Source of the DNA: an uncultured bacterium
Lineage (GTDB): Bacteria > Actinomycetota > Coriobacteriia > Coriobacteriales > Coriobacteriaceae
Direction: 5' to 3'
NCBI GenBank assembly: GCA_905215065.1
Contig: CAJMOF010000008.1
Span: 1-64,000 of the forward strand
DNA length: 64,000 nt
Below the pieces are notes generated by a model. That model saw only the letters and a list, made by a program, of their open reading frames with translations, had not been told where the DNA came from and did no database searches. Both the position numbers and the translations under genes were made by a program. Shown piece after piece: positions 17,577 to 26,214 of this stretch; within the stretch, counting starts at the first letter, position 1, and the number at the start of each line of letters is the position of its first letter.

Positions 17577-19190
17577 ATGGCCATCATCAACAAGGGTATG
17601 TCCAGGCGTTCGTTCCTCGGCCTCACCGGCAGCGTCGCTGCTGTCGCAGGGCTTGGTCTCACCGGCTGCGGTGGCAGCTCTAGCGACGAGGGTTCCGCTT
17701 CCGGTTCCACCGATTCCGCCAACCGTGGCGGCGGCGTGATCACCGCTGGTTCCGCTTACGCTCCGTCCAGCTTCGATCCCGCCAGCACCGGCTCCGCTGT
17801 GGGCCTGGGTGCTAACTGGCACGTCGTCGAGGGCCTCTACGGCATCGATTACCACGACTACAGCACCTTCAACGAGCTCGCCACCGACGATCCCAAGTCT
17901 GTGGACGACACCACTTTCGAGGTCACCATCCGCAAGGGCGCAAAGTTCTCCGATGGCACGGAGGTCACCGCTGACGATGTCGTCGCCTCCTACACCGCGT
18001 GCGCCGCTTCCGCTACCTATGCTCCGTTCTTCCAGCCCTTCGAGTCCATCGAGGCCAAGGACGCCAGCACCGTGACGGTCAAGACCAAGGTCCCCAACTT
18101 CTCCCTGCTCAAGGATCGTCTGGCCATCGTCCGCGTTACCCCGGCCACCCAGACCGAGGAGGATCGCGCCAAGCAGCCGATCGGCTCCGGCCCCTGGATG
18201 TACGACTCTATCTCCGATACCGAGATCACCCTGGTTCCCAACCCCGAGTACAACGGTGAGTATGCTGCCGAGGATAAGAAGATCCAGTACAGCATCCTGA
18301 CCGACCCCACCGCTCGCGTTACCGCTCAGCAGGAGGGCTCCACGCTCGTTATGGAGCTCGTTACTGCTGACGCCGTCGACCAGCTCGAGAGCGCCGGCTG
18401 CAAGATCGATAACGTTCAGGGTTTCGGCACCCGCTTCATCATGTTCAACGTCGCCAAGGAGCCTTGGAACAACGTCAAGGTCCGTCAGGCTGTCATGTAT
18501 GCGCTCGACACCGAGAAGATGGTCAGCAACACCTTCGCCGGCCTTGCCACCGCTGCCAGCTGCTACCTGCCCAAGAGCTTCACCAACTATCATGAGGCTT
18601 CCACGGTGTACAAGACCGACGCCAAGAAGGCTAAGAAGCTCATCGAGGAGTCTGGCATCACCCCGGGTGCCATCACCCTGCGCACCACCGACAACGAGCA
18701 GATTAAGGGCATGGCCGCCCAGGTCAAGAACGACCTCGACGCTCTCGGCTTCGATGTGACCATCCAGACCGATACCTCGCCGGCCACCTACGCTGCCATC
18801 GACGGCGGCGAGGCCTACGATATCCTCCTTGCCCCTGGCGATCCTTCCTGCTTCGGCGCCGACCCCGACCTGCTGCTCAACTGGTGGTACGGCGACAACG
18901 TCTGGATGCAGACCCGTTGCCCGTGGAAGGAGTCCGCTGAGTGGCAGAAGCTCCACAGTCTCATGGACGAGGCTCTTGCCGCCGAGGGCGACGAGCAGCA
19001 GAAGAAGTGGAACGAGTGCTTCGACATCATTGCCGACAACGCCGTTCTGTACCCCGTTGTCCACGTCAAGACCGTCTCCGCTTCCTGGGACGATCCGTCC
19101 ACTGCGCCCAACGGTGAGGCCCTCGATGGCTTCAAGGGCATCGGCACGACGAGCATGTCCTTCAGGGGCGTTGCGACCGTCAAGGCGTAA
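17577..19190 (+). CDS. ABC transporter substrate-binding lipoprotein, probable sialic acid (SatA-type)
   Basis: A 537-residue family-5 extracellular solute-binding protein. The N-terminus has MSRRSFLGLTG followed by a hydrophobic stretch and the lipobox LTGC near residue 28, so it is exported (the twin Arg suggests the Tat route is possible) and lipid-anchored. After a Ser/Gly linker, VITAGSAYAPSSFDP and FEVTIRKGAKFSDGTEVTADDV are the usual oligopeptide-type family marks. Its ligand is inferred from context: it heads an operon with a permease, a permease-ATPase fusion, an ATPase and nanA/nanK/nanE-type genes, the layout of SatABCD-type sialic acid importers. A peptide or other amino-sugar ligand is not excluded. 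Codon use is strongly biased to C-ending codons, suggesting high expression. Confidence 0.8.
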   Translation: MAIINKGMSRRSFLGLTGSVAAVAGLGLTGCGGSSSDEGSASGSTDSANRGGGVITAGSAYAPSSFDPASTGSAVGLGANWHVVEGLYGIDYHDYSTFNELATDDPKSVDDTTFEVTIRKGAKFSDGTEVTADDVVASYTACAASATYAPFFQPFESIEAKDASTVTVKTKVPNFSLLKDRLAIVRVTPATQTEEDRAKQPIGSGPWMYDSISDTEITLVPNPEYNGEYAAEDKKIQYSILTDPTARVTAQQEGSTLVMELVTADAVDQLESAGCKIDNVQGFGTRFIMFNVAKEPWNNVKVRQAVMYALDTEKMVSNTFAGLATAASCYLPKSFTNYHEASTVYKTDAKKAKKLIEESGITPGAITLRTTDNEQIKGMAAQVKNDLDALGFDVTIQTDTSPATYAAIDGGEAYDILLAPGDPSCFGADPDLLLNWWYGDNVWMQTRCPWKESAEWQKLHSLMDEALAAEGDEQQKKWNECFDIIADNAVLYPVVHVKTVSASWDDPSTAPNGEALDGFKGIGTTSMSFRGVATVKA

Positions 19191-19252
19191 GACTCGCTTG
19201 AGTCTGTATGCAGGATGTCGGTCGTTGGGACCGTATCCTCATAGTTGAAACA

Positions 19253-19286
19253 AAGACCCGGGCGACCTCGATGTCGCTCGGGTCTT
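19253..19286 (+). terminator. Intercistronic stem-loop between satA- and satB-type genes
   Basis: A 14-bp stem with one G:U pair (19253-19266 with 19273-19286, 6-nt loop) lies 62 bp after the binding-protein stop. It lacks a T run, so it more likely protects or attenuates the mRNA and raises binding protein over permease. Confidence 0.6.
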
Positions 19287-19347
19287 GTAATGAGTATCCG
19301 TACTCATATACCAGTTGGTCCTACCGACAAAAGAAAGGGGAGAGAAC

Positions 19348-20304
19348 GTGAACAACTTGCTACGTTTGATTGGAAGGCGTCTTGTGGCGCTGCCGATCAT
19401 GGCATTGGGCGTCACCGTCCTGGTGTTCTTCCTTATGTCGTTCTCCAAGACCGACCCCGCCTACACGGCGTTGGGTGACGGTGCCTCGCCCGAGGCGGTT
19501 GCCGAGTACCATGAGAAGTATGGTCTGGACGACCCCTGGCCCGTGCGCTACGTGCGCTATATGGGCGATTTGATTCATGGCGACATGGGCACCTATGGTG
19601 CTGCTCGCAACTCCGTTGCCAAGCGCATCTCCACGGCCCTGCCCGTCACGATGCAGCTGACCTTCATCGGCCTTGCCATCGGTGCGGTCGTTTCGTTTTT
19701 ACTCGGCGTCATCGCGGCACTGTATCGCGACAAATGGCCGGATCAAGTGATCCGCGTCTTTTCCATCGCCGGCTTGGCAACCCCGTCGTTCTGGCTTGCC
19801 GTTCTGTTGATCCTGCTGTTCTCTTCCTACCTTAAGGTGCTTCCGGCATCGGGTGCTCTGCCTCACTTCACCACGAATCCGGTTGGCTATCTGGGACGTA
19901 TGATCATGCCCGCCATCGCCTTGGCATTTCCGCTGACGGGCCAGATGACTCGTATCGTGCGTACCGCCATGGTCGAGGAGCTCGACAAGGACTATGTCCG
20001 TATGGCTCGCGGCGCCGGCGTTCCCGAGAAGGTCGTCGTCGGCATCAACGTACTTCGCAATGCGCTGATCACCCCGGTCACCACCCTCGGTCTTAAGATC
20101 GGCTACCTCATGGGCGGCGCCGTCGTCATCGAGGTTATCTTCAACCTCCCCGGCATGGGCACCGCGATCCTGCAGGGCGTTCAGGGCAACGAGGCGAACC
20201 TGGTTCAGGGCGTCGTCATCGTCGTTGCTCTTGCCTTCATCATCATCAACATCGTGGTTGACATGCTCTACCTGCTCATCAACCCGCGCATCAGGACGGT
20301 GTAG
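19348..20304 (+). CDS. ABC transporter permease, probable sialic acid (SatB/DppB-type)
   Basis: A 318-residue inner-membrane permease of the DppB/OppB class with six hydrophobic segments. The first helix follows LLRLIGRRLVALPIMALGVTVLVF; the cytoplasmic coupling loop EELDKDYVRMARGAGVPEKVVV is the EAA motif that contacts the ATPase. The start is a GTG at 19348 preceded by AAAGGGGAGAG; the upstream in-frame ATG has no such site. The gene is 3 bp from the permease-ATPase fusion. The substrate is inferred from the operon. Confidence 0.82.
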   Translation: MNNLLRLIGRRLVALPIMALGVTVLVFFLMSFSKTDPAYTALGDGASPEAVAEYHEKYGLDDPWPVRYVRYMGDLIHGDMGTYGAARNSVAKRISTALPVTMQLTFIGLAIGAVVSFLLGVIAALYRDKWPDQVIRVFSIAGLATPSFWLAVLLILLFSSYLKVLPASGALPHFTTNPVGYLGRMIMPAIALAFPLTGQMTRIVRTAMVEELDKDYVRMARGAGVPEKVVVGINVLRNALITPVTTLGLKIGYLMGGAVVIEVIFNLPGMGTAILQGVQGNEANLVQGVVIVVALAFIIINIVVDMLYLLINPRIRTV

Positions 20305-20307
20305 ATT

Positions 20308-22323
20308 ATGGTAAAGATTCGAGAGAAGCAAACCGAGCAGCTCGAGAAGGCTGCCTCCAAGGGGCTCAAGCTCGGTGGCTGGAAGAAGATGACGCTGTCT
20401 TCCAAGATTGCCGCCGTCGTGCTGGTGCTGGTCGCCCTGACCGCGATTCTGGCGCCCCTCCTTGCCCCCTATAGCCCGGTCGAGATCTTTACGGCTCGCC
20501 AGGCTCCCGGCAACGGATTTATCTTCGGTACCGACGATAAGGGTCGCGACATTCTGTCGCGTATGCTCTACGGTGGCCGTTACTCGCTGATCATCGGCTT
20601 TGGCGCCACTGCCATGGCTCTGGTCTGCGGCTCGGTCGTGGGCGCCCTTGCGGCGGTTTCGCGCAAGGCCGTTTCCGAGACGATCATGCGTATCCTGGAC
20701 ATCATCATGTCTATCCCGGGTATCGCCCTCGCGGCCGTTTTCGTCTCCATCCTGGGCAACTCCGTGCCGTCGATCATCTTCGCTATCGGCTTTATGTACA
20801 CTCCGCAGATTGCCCGTATCGTGCGCGCCAACATCGTGTCCGAGTACGGAGAGGACTATGTCCGCGCGGTCATCGTTTCCGGCGCCAAGGCTCCGTGGAT
20901 TTTGATCAAGCATGTTCTGCGTAACTGCATCGCCCCGATCATGGTCTTCACCGTTACCCTGGTCGCCGACGCCATCATCTTCGAGGCCTCGCTGACCTTC
21001 ATCGGAGCTGGTATCCAGGAGCCCACCGCTACCTGGGGCAACATCCTCGCCGACGCCCGCGGCGGCGTGCTCGCCGGCCGTTGGTGGCAGGCACTGTTCC
21101 CGGGCCTGGCCATCATGATCACCTGCCTGGCGCTCAACATCCTCTCCGAGGGCATTACCGACGCCATGGCCGCTGCTCCCTCCGCCGCCCTGGATCCGAC
21201 CGATTCCTCCAAGCGTCGCGAGGCCGACCTGCTGGTCTCCGACCCCGTTCGCGCCTACAAGGAGCAGGCCCAGTCCCTCTCCGCTCGCCTTGGCGCCCTG
21301 CGCGATGTCGAGCTCAAGCGTGACGATCGCCATGTGCCTGACGAGTCTGTCGAACCGATTCTCTCGGTCCGTGACTTCTGCATTCAGTTTGAGCACCACG
21401 GCGATATCAACGTCGTCGACCATGTCAACTTTGACGTCCGTCCTGGTCAGACCATGGGCCTGGTGGGCGAGTCCGGTTGCGGCAAGTCCATCACCACGCT
21501 GGCCATCATGGGCCTGACCGACGATGACGAGCACCTTTCCGGCGAGGTCCTCTGGGAGGGCCGCGACCTGCTCAAGATGAGCAAGAAGGAGTGGTTCGGC
21601 CTGCGCGGTACCGATATCGCTATGGTCTATCAGGACGCCCTGTCCTCGCTCAACCCCTCCATGCTCATCTCTGCCCAGATGAAGCAGCTCACCAAGCGCG
21701 GCGGCACCCGCAGCGCCGAGGAACTCCTGGAGCTCGTGGGCCTCGACCCCAAGCGTACGCTCGAGAGCTACCCGCATGAGCTTTCCGGTGGCCAGCGTCA
21801 GCGTGTTCTGATCGCTATGGCCCTTACCCGCGACCCCAAGCTGGTCATCTGCGACGAGCCCACGACCGCTCTGGACGTTACCGTCCAGAAGCAGGTCATC
21901 AAGCTGCTCAACGACCTTCAGGCCAAGCTCGGCTTTGCCATGATCTTCGTCTCGCATGACCTGGCGCTGGTCGCCGAGGTCGCCCATAACATCACGGTTA
22001 TGTATGCCGGTCAGGTTATCGAGCAGGCACCCACCAAGGAGCTGCTCACCAACCCGATTCACGAGTACACCCGCGGTCTTCTGGGTTCCGTTCTGTCCAT
22101 CGAGAGCGGTTCGGGCCGCCTTCACCAGGTACCCGGCGCCGTTCCGAGCCCGCGCGATTTCCCCAAGGGCGATCGCTTCGCGCCCCGCTCGAGCCATCCT
22201 CGTATTGGCCTGGACACCCGTCCGGTCTTCAAGCGCGTGCCCGGCACCGAGCACTTCTATTCCGAGCTCCCCGACGAGGTGCTCAAGGCAAATGGTTTGA
22301 CCCCTCACGCGGAGGTGATGTAG
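20308..22323 (+). CDS. Fused ABC permease-ATPase, probable sialic acid (SatC-type)
   Basis: A 671-residue fusion. Residues 1-290 form a DppC-type permease (FGTDDKGRDILSRMLYGGRYSL; EAA loop EYGEDYVRAVIVSGAKAPW). A linker of about 50 residues leads to a full DppD-type ATPase with Walker A GESGCGKS near residue 387, LSGGQRQR near 492, Walker B LVICDEPTTALDV and the H-loop VSHDLALV. The C-terminus carries the oligopeptide-family extension without the usual four-Cys cluster. In most peptide transporters these are two genes; a fused third subunit is characteristic, as I recall, of SatABCD sialic acid transporters. The frame is uninterrupted, and the next gene starts directly at its stop. Confidence 0.88.
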   Translation: MVKIREKQTEQLEKAASKGLKLGGWKKMTLSSKIAAVVLVLVALTAILAPLLAPYSPVEIFTARQAPGNGFIFGTDDKGRDILSRMLYGGRYSLIIGFGATAMALVCGSVVGALAAVSRKAVSETIMRILDIIMSIPGIALAAVFVSILGNSVPSIIFAIGFMYTPQIARIVRANIVSEYGEDYVRAVIVSGAKAPWILIKHVLRNCIAPIMVFTVTLVADAIIFEASLTFIGAGIQEPTATWGNILADARGGVLAGRWWQALFPGLAIMITCLALNILSEGITDAMAAAPSAALDPTDSSKRREADLLVSDPVRAYKEQAQSLSARLGALRDVELKRDDRHVPDESVEPILSVRDFCIQFEHHGDINVVDHVNFDVRPGQTMGLVGESGCGKSITTLAIMGLTDDDEHLSGEVLWEGRDLLKMSKKEWFGLRGTDIAMVYQDALSSLNPSMLISAQMKQLTKRGGTRSAEELLELVGLDPKRTLESYPHELSGGQRQRVLIAMALTRDPKLVICDEPTTALDVTVQKQVIKLLNDLQAKLGFAMIFVSHDLALVAEVAHNITVMYAGQVIEQAPTKELLTNPIHEYTRGLLGSVLSIESGSGRLHQVPGAVPSPRDFPKGDRFAPRSSHPRIGLDTRPVFKRVPGTEHFYSELPDEVLKANGLTPHAEVM

Positions 22324-23151
22324 ATGAGCGAGACCGCAGTCAACGGCGTCGAGCCGATCATCTTCCTTGATGACGTCCACGTCACCTTTAGGACCCGTAC
22401 CGGCTCGATTCTGCACCCCAACCTGGTTCACGCCGTCCAGGGTGTAACGATTAAGCTCATGCCCGGTCAGACGATCGGCATCGTCGGCGAGTCCGGTTGC
22501 GGAAAGTCCACCACCGCCAACGTCATGTGCGGCCTGCAGGCCCCCACGAGCGGCAAGGTCTACTTTAAGGGCAAGGACGTTACCAAGCGTACCGCCGAGG
22601 ACCGTCGCCACATGGGTCGCGTCATCTCGGTCGTGTTCCAGAACCCGGCCACGGCGCTCAACCCCCGCATGGTCGTTCGCGAGCAGCTGCTCGACCCCAT
22701 GCGCGTCCACAACCTGGGTACCGAGGCCGAGCAGGAGAAGCGTGTCAAGGAACTCCTGGAGCTCACCGGTCTGCCCAGCTCCGCCGCCGAGGTTCTTCCC
22801 GGCCAGCTTTCGGGCGGCCAGCGCCAGCGCGTCGCAATTGCCCGTGCCCTGTCGCTGAACCCCGATGCCATCATCGCCGACGAGCCCACCTCGGCTCTGG
22901 ACGTTTCGGTCCGCGCGCAGATTCTGAACCTGCTGACCGACCTTAAGAAGGAGCTCGGCCTGGCCATGGTGTTCATCAGCCATGACATCCAGACGGTCCG
23001 CTATATCTCTGACGACATCATCGTTATGAATGGCGGCAAGATCGTCGAGCAGGGCGAGGCCAAGCAGGTCTTCCAGCACCCCCAGGACCCCTACACCAAG
23101 ATGCTGCTCGGCGCTGCGCCGTCGCTGCTGCATCCCAAGCTCGGCGAGTAG
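22324..23151 (+). CDS. ABC transporter ATPase, probable sialic acid (SatD-type)
   Basis: A 275-residue ATPase of the DppF/OppF class, the second nucleotide-binding subunit of the importer. It shows Walker A GESGCGKST, Q-loop VFQNPATALNPRM, signature LSGGQRQRVAIA, Walker B IIADEPTSALDV and H-loop ISHDIQTV. The ATG at 22324 directly follows the TAG of the fusion gene, so translation is coupled. The C-terminal oligopeptide-binding extension is short. A stem-loop at 23168-23195 separates it from the esterase genes. Confidence 0.85.
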   Translation: MSETAVNGVEPIIFLDDVHVTFRTRTGSILHPNLVHAVQGVTIKLMPGQTIGIVGESGCGKSTTANVMCGLQAPTSGKVYFKGKDVTKRTAEDRRHMGRVISVVFQNPATALNPRMVVREQLLDPMRVHNLGTEAEQEKRVKELLELTGLPSSAAEVLPGQLSGGQRQRVAIARALSLNPDAIIADEPTSALDVSVRAQILNLLTDLKKELGLAMVFISHDIQTVRYISDDIIVMNGGKIVEQGEAKQVFQHPQDPYTKMLLGAAPSLLHPKLGE

Positions 23152-23167
23152 TCTCGCTTTCCCTCCC

Positions 23168-23195
23168 GTGCGCCCGGTTCCCTTGCCGGGCGCAC
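23168..23195 (+). terminator. Intercistronic stem-loop after the transporter genes
   Basis: A perfect 10-bp stem GTGCGCCCGG/CCGGGCGCAC with an 8-nt loop lies 16 bp after the ATPase stop. No T run follows, so it is probably a processing or stabilising hairpin within the operon. Confidence 0.5.
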
Positions 23196-23231
23196 CTCCG
23201 TTGCGATTTCGAAAGGTTGGGTTCACGAGCC

Positions 23232-24209
23232 ATGCCAAGTGCTCAGGAGCTACAACAGCAATTTGGTGAATATCGAGGCGCTATGCCCCGTCCATCGGAT
23301 TTCGATCTCTTTTGGAAGGACCGCATGGCCGAGGCCGACGCCGTCGGGCTTGACTATGCGATCGAGACGGCATCGGTCACCGATGCCGTGACCTGCCAGC
23401 TTTTCGACCTCTGGTATACCGGCATGTGTGGCGCTCGCCTGCATGCCAAGTACCTTAAACCCGTCTCGGATGAGCCCGTGCCATTGGTACTTCAGTTCCA
23501 TGGATATCCGGGTGCAAGCCGCAGCTGGTTTGAGCAGGCGTCGTTTGCGGGCATGGGCATGGCGCTCATCGCCCTCGACTGCCCCGGTCAAGGAGGTCCC
23601 TCCGAGGACATTGGTGGATTTGAGGGCACAACGGTCGCGGGCCATATCGTCGCCGGTATCGACGGCGACCCGGCCAACCTCTACTATGTCCGCTTGCACC
23701 AAGATATTCGCATCCTGTGCCGCATCGTTCGCGAGCTTGAGGGCATCGATCTTGCCCGTGTGTTTGTGAACGGCGCGTCGCAGGGCGGCGGTTTGGGCAT
23801 TGCGACCTGTGCGCTTAACGGCGAGCTTATCAATCGCGCCGCCATCCTCTATCCCTTCCTGTCGGATTTCCGCCTGGTCTGGGATTTGGACGCCGACGAT
23901 ATTGCCTACGAGGGTCTGCGCTATTGGTCGCGTTGGTTTGACGAGGACTCGACTCGTATCGAGGAAGCCTATGCCAAGCTGGCGTACTTCGATTCCAAGA
24001 ATTTTGCCTCCATGGTCAAGTGCCCCGTGCTGTTTGGCACCGGCACAGCCGATACCGTCTGTCCGCCAGCGACGCAGTTTGCGGTCTATAACAACCTGAC
24101 CTGTGAAAAGCGTCATGAGTTCTTTGAAGGCTTTGGCCACGAGGAGATTCAGGATTTTGACGATCTGATCATTCCGTTTTTCTGCAAGGGAGGGAAGGCT
24201 CATGTCTAA
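23232..24209 (+). CDS. AXE1-family acetyl esterase
   Basis: A 325-residue alpha/beta hydrolase of the acetylxylan esterase / cephalosporin-C deacetylase (AXE1) family. The nucleophile elbow is NGASQGGGLG, the oxyanion region QFHGYPGASRSWF, the acid GTADTVCPP and the base FGHEEIQDF. In a sialic-acid operon a plausible job is removing O-acetyl groups from acetylated sialic acids before or after import; there is no signal peptide, so it acts in the cytosol. The ATG at 23232 is chosen; its ribosome site GAAAGG is unusually distant (about 15 bases), so an upstream TTG at 23217 remains possible. It overlaps its degenerate paralogue by 8 bp. Confidence 0.82.
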   Translation: MPSAQELQQQFGEYRGAMPRPSDFDLFWKDRMAEADAVGLDYAIETASVTDAVTCQLFDLWYTGMCGARLHAKYLKPVSDEPVPLVLQFHGYPGASRSWFEQASFAGMGMALIALDCPGQGGPSEDIGGFEGTTVAGHIVAGIDGDPANLYYVRLHQDIRILCRIVRELEGIDLARVFVNGASQGGGLGIATCALNGELINRAAILYPFLSDFRLVWDLDADDIAYEGLRYWSRWFDEDSTRIEEAYAKLAYFDSKNFASMVKCPVLFGTGTADTVCPPATQFAVYNNLTCEKRHEFFEGFGHEEIQDFDDLIIPFFCKGGKAHV

Positions 24210-25053
24210 GTGCGAGAGCAATGTCGGCGAGCTGATTGTCCCCGACCTTGTGGGGATTCCCGGAACGGTTTCGTCAAGGCTCTCTGAATATCGGGACTGG
24301 CACGGTGATGTTCAGGCAGATGTTTCTGATTTGGAGACATGTGCTATGGATCTTGAGATTCAAGGCCTGGCCATTACGGCGATCGATTTCGCCAATCCGT
24401 ATGCCCGCTACTCCGAGGTTTCCTTTGAGCTTGGTGGCGATGTGGTCCACGCACGTTTGATCGAGCCTGCCGGTCGCGCCCGAGCATCCGAGCTTGTGCC
24501 GCTATGTCTGATGTTTCACGACATCGACCGACCCGTGCGGGGATGGCATCACATGACGAGGTTTGCGGCCATGGGATATGCCGTGCTTGCGCTGGACGAT
24601 GAGGCGATTGGACCCAGCGATCTGCGGCAGGGGATTACCTCGCCCGCTTTTGTCAGGCGCGTCCGTTGGGGCTGCGCGTTGGCGGAGGTCGCGCGCAATC
24701 TTGATGGCATGGACCCCGAACGCATCTTTGCATGGGGCGAGGGTCTTGGCGGCGGAGTCGCGCTGGCGGTTTCTGCTCTGGACGAGCGGGGCCTCGCCCG
24801 CACGGCGGTTGCCAATCCGCTTCCTGGCGGCCTCGAGGTACTGTCGTCTCGGGTGCGCGGATCGGTGCTCATGGGCACATCGCTTATGGATACCGTGAGC
24901 GATCCCAAGGATCAGTTTGCCGTATTCAACGGTCTTGAGTGTGACCGGAGGCATATCATCTATGCAAAATACGCTCACGAGCGCATCAATGCGTTCGAAA
25001 ACGAAGTCGTAGACTTTTTTAACCAAACGTTCTACTCGTGTTCTTTGGCCTAG
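24202..25053 (+). CDS. AXE1-like pseudo-esterase lacking the nucleophile Ser
   Basis: A 283-residue paralogue of the preceding esterase. The folds align through FHDIDRPVRGWHHMTRFAAMGYAVLALDDEAIGPSD and the elbow strand, but where the neighbour has GASQGGG this protein has GEGLGGG: the catalytic Ser is Gly. The acid region (GTSLMDTVSDP) and His region (YAHERINAF) persist. The frame is intact, with a good AGGGAAGG site and an 8-bp overlap with the esterase, so it is not a decayed pseudogene. It may be a non-catalytic partner, or use another residue. It is shorter at the N-terminal lid. Function unknown. Confidence 0.75.
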   Translation: MSKCESNVGELIVPDLVGIPGTVSSRLSEYRDWHGDVQADVSDLETCAMDLEIQGLAITAIDFANPYARYSEVSFELGGDVVHARLIEPAGRARASELVPLCLMFHDIDRPVRGWHHMTRFAAMGYAVLALDDEAIGPSDLRQGITSPAFVRRVRWGCALAEVARNLDGMDPERIFAWGEGLGGGVALAVSALDERGLARTAVANPLPGGLEVLSSRVRGSVLMGTSLMDTVSDPKDQFAVFNGLECDRRHIIYAKYAHERINAFENEVVDFFNQTFYSCSLA

Positions 25054-25121
25054 ACGGCCTGGACACTGCCAACAAGAGTGGGTGGCATAGGGCCGCCCGC
25101 CAGACAACTAAGGAGATTCTT

Positions 25122-26042
25122 GTGGCAACTCAGAAATTCACCGGCGTTATCCCTCCCGTCGTTGTTCCCGATACCGAAGATCATCAGCTCGATGTTGCCT
25201 CCTTTGAGCGCAGCATCAACCGCATGATCGATGCCGGCGTCGATGGCCTGTTCTTCTTGGGCTCTTCGGGTGAGGTCGTTTTCTCCACCGACGAGCGTCG
25301 TCGCCAGATCATCGCCGAGGCCGTCCGCATCGTCGACCACCGCGTGCCTGTTCTGGTCGGCATCATCGATACCGAGACCGAGCGCATGATTGAGCACGGC
25401 AAGGTCGCTCAGGAGCTGGGCGCCGATGCCCTCGTCGCCACCTGCCCGTTCTATGCCCTGCAGGGCATGACCGAGGTCGAGGAGCACTTCCGCATCCTGC
25501 ACGAGGAGCTTGACCTGCCCATCTTTGCCTATGACATTCCCGTCTGCGTTCACACCAAGCTCCCCTGGAAGCTCCTTGCCAAGCTCGGCGCCGAGGGCGT
25601 CCTTGCTGGCGTCAAGGATTCCTCGGGTGATGACATCTCGTTCCGCTACCTCGTTCAGGAGAACGAGAAGAACGGCCATCCGATGAGCATCCTCACCGGC
25701 CACGAGGTTGTTGTCGACGGCGCTTACCTCGGTGGCGCCGACGGCTCTGTCCCGGGTCTCGCCAACGTTGAGCCCGAGGGCTACGTTCGTCAGTGGAAGG
25801 CCGCTCAGGCTGGTGACTGGGCTACCGTCAAGGCCGAGCAGGATCGCCTCAATGAGATTTCGCACATCTGGGATGTCACCTCGGGCGTCCAGGGCTATGC
25901 CGGTGGCGTCGGCGCCTTCAAGACCGCTATGAACCTCATGGGTATCTTCGACAGCCCGACCATGCCGCGCCCGGTGAAGGCCATGACCGGCGAGAACGTC
26001 GAGGCTATTAGGAAGGTCCTCCAGGACAACGGTCTCCTGTAA
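25122..26042 (+). CDS. nanA: N-acetylneuraminate lyase-type aldolase (DapA/NanA family)
   Basis: A 306-residue class I aldolase of the DHDPS/NAL family. The Schiff-base Lys is in GVKDSSGD (near residue 164) and the catalytic Tyr in FAYDIP; the phosphate/carboxylate loop is GSSGE, closer to lyases than the GTTGES of DapA. Together with adjacent nanK- and nanE-type genes this argues for cleavage of Neu5Ac to ManNAc and pyruvate. The start is GTG at 25122, placed by AAGGAGA 8 bases upstream; a longer open frame begins inside the previous gene. Codon bias is strong, indicating high expression. A DapA role is possible but less likely here. Confidence 0.82.
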   Translation: MATQKFTGVIPPVVVPDTEDHQLDVASFERSINRMIDAGVDGLFFLGSSGEVVFSTDERRRQIIAEAVRIVDHRVPVLVGIIDTETERMIEHGKVAQELGADALVATCPFYALQGMTEVEEHFRILHEELDLPIFAYDIPVCVHTKLPWKLLAKLGAEGVLAGVKDSSGDDISFRYLVQENEKNGHPMSILTGHEVVVDGAYLGGADGSVPGLANVEPEGYVRQWKAAQAGDWATVKAEQDRLNEISHIWDVTSGVQGYAGGVGAFKTAMNLMGIFDSPTMPRPVKAMTGENVEAIRKVLQDNGLL

Positions 26043-26214
26043 AGCTTTCCCAGGCACCCGACCTCGTCGTTCAACCGTGTGGCCATGACCCATTCGGTCA
26101 ATGGCCATACGGTTTCTCGGCGATCTTGGGCACCTGGATAACCTTTACTGCGCTGTGACGGCTAGCCTGACGGCGCATTTCCTGTAGTTGTTTTTATCTC
26201 CGAAGGAGAGCGAC

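Noticed and set aside
19699..23238. A 1179-codon minus-strand frame across the transporter genes
   Set aside because: It is a shadow of the highly biased satB-satD-type genes; it has low-complexity composition and no ribosome site.
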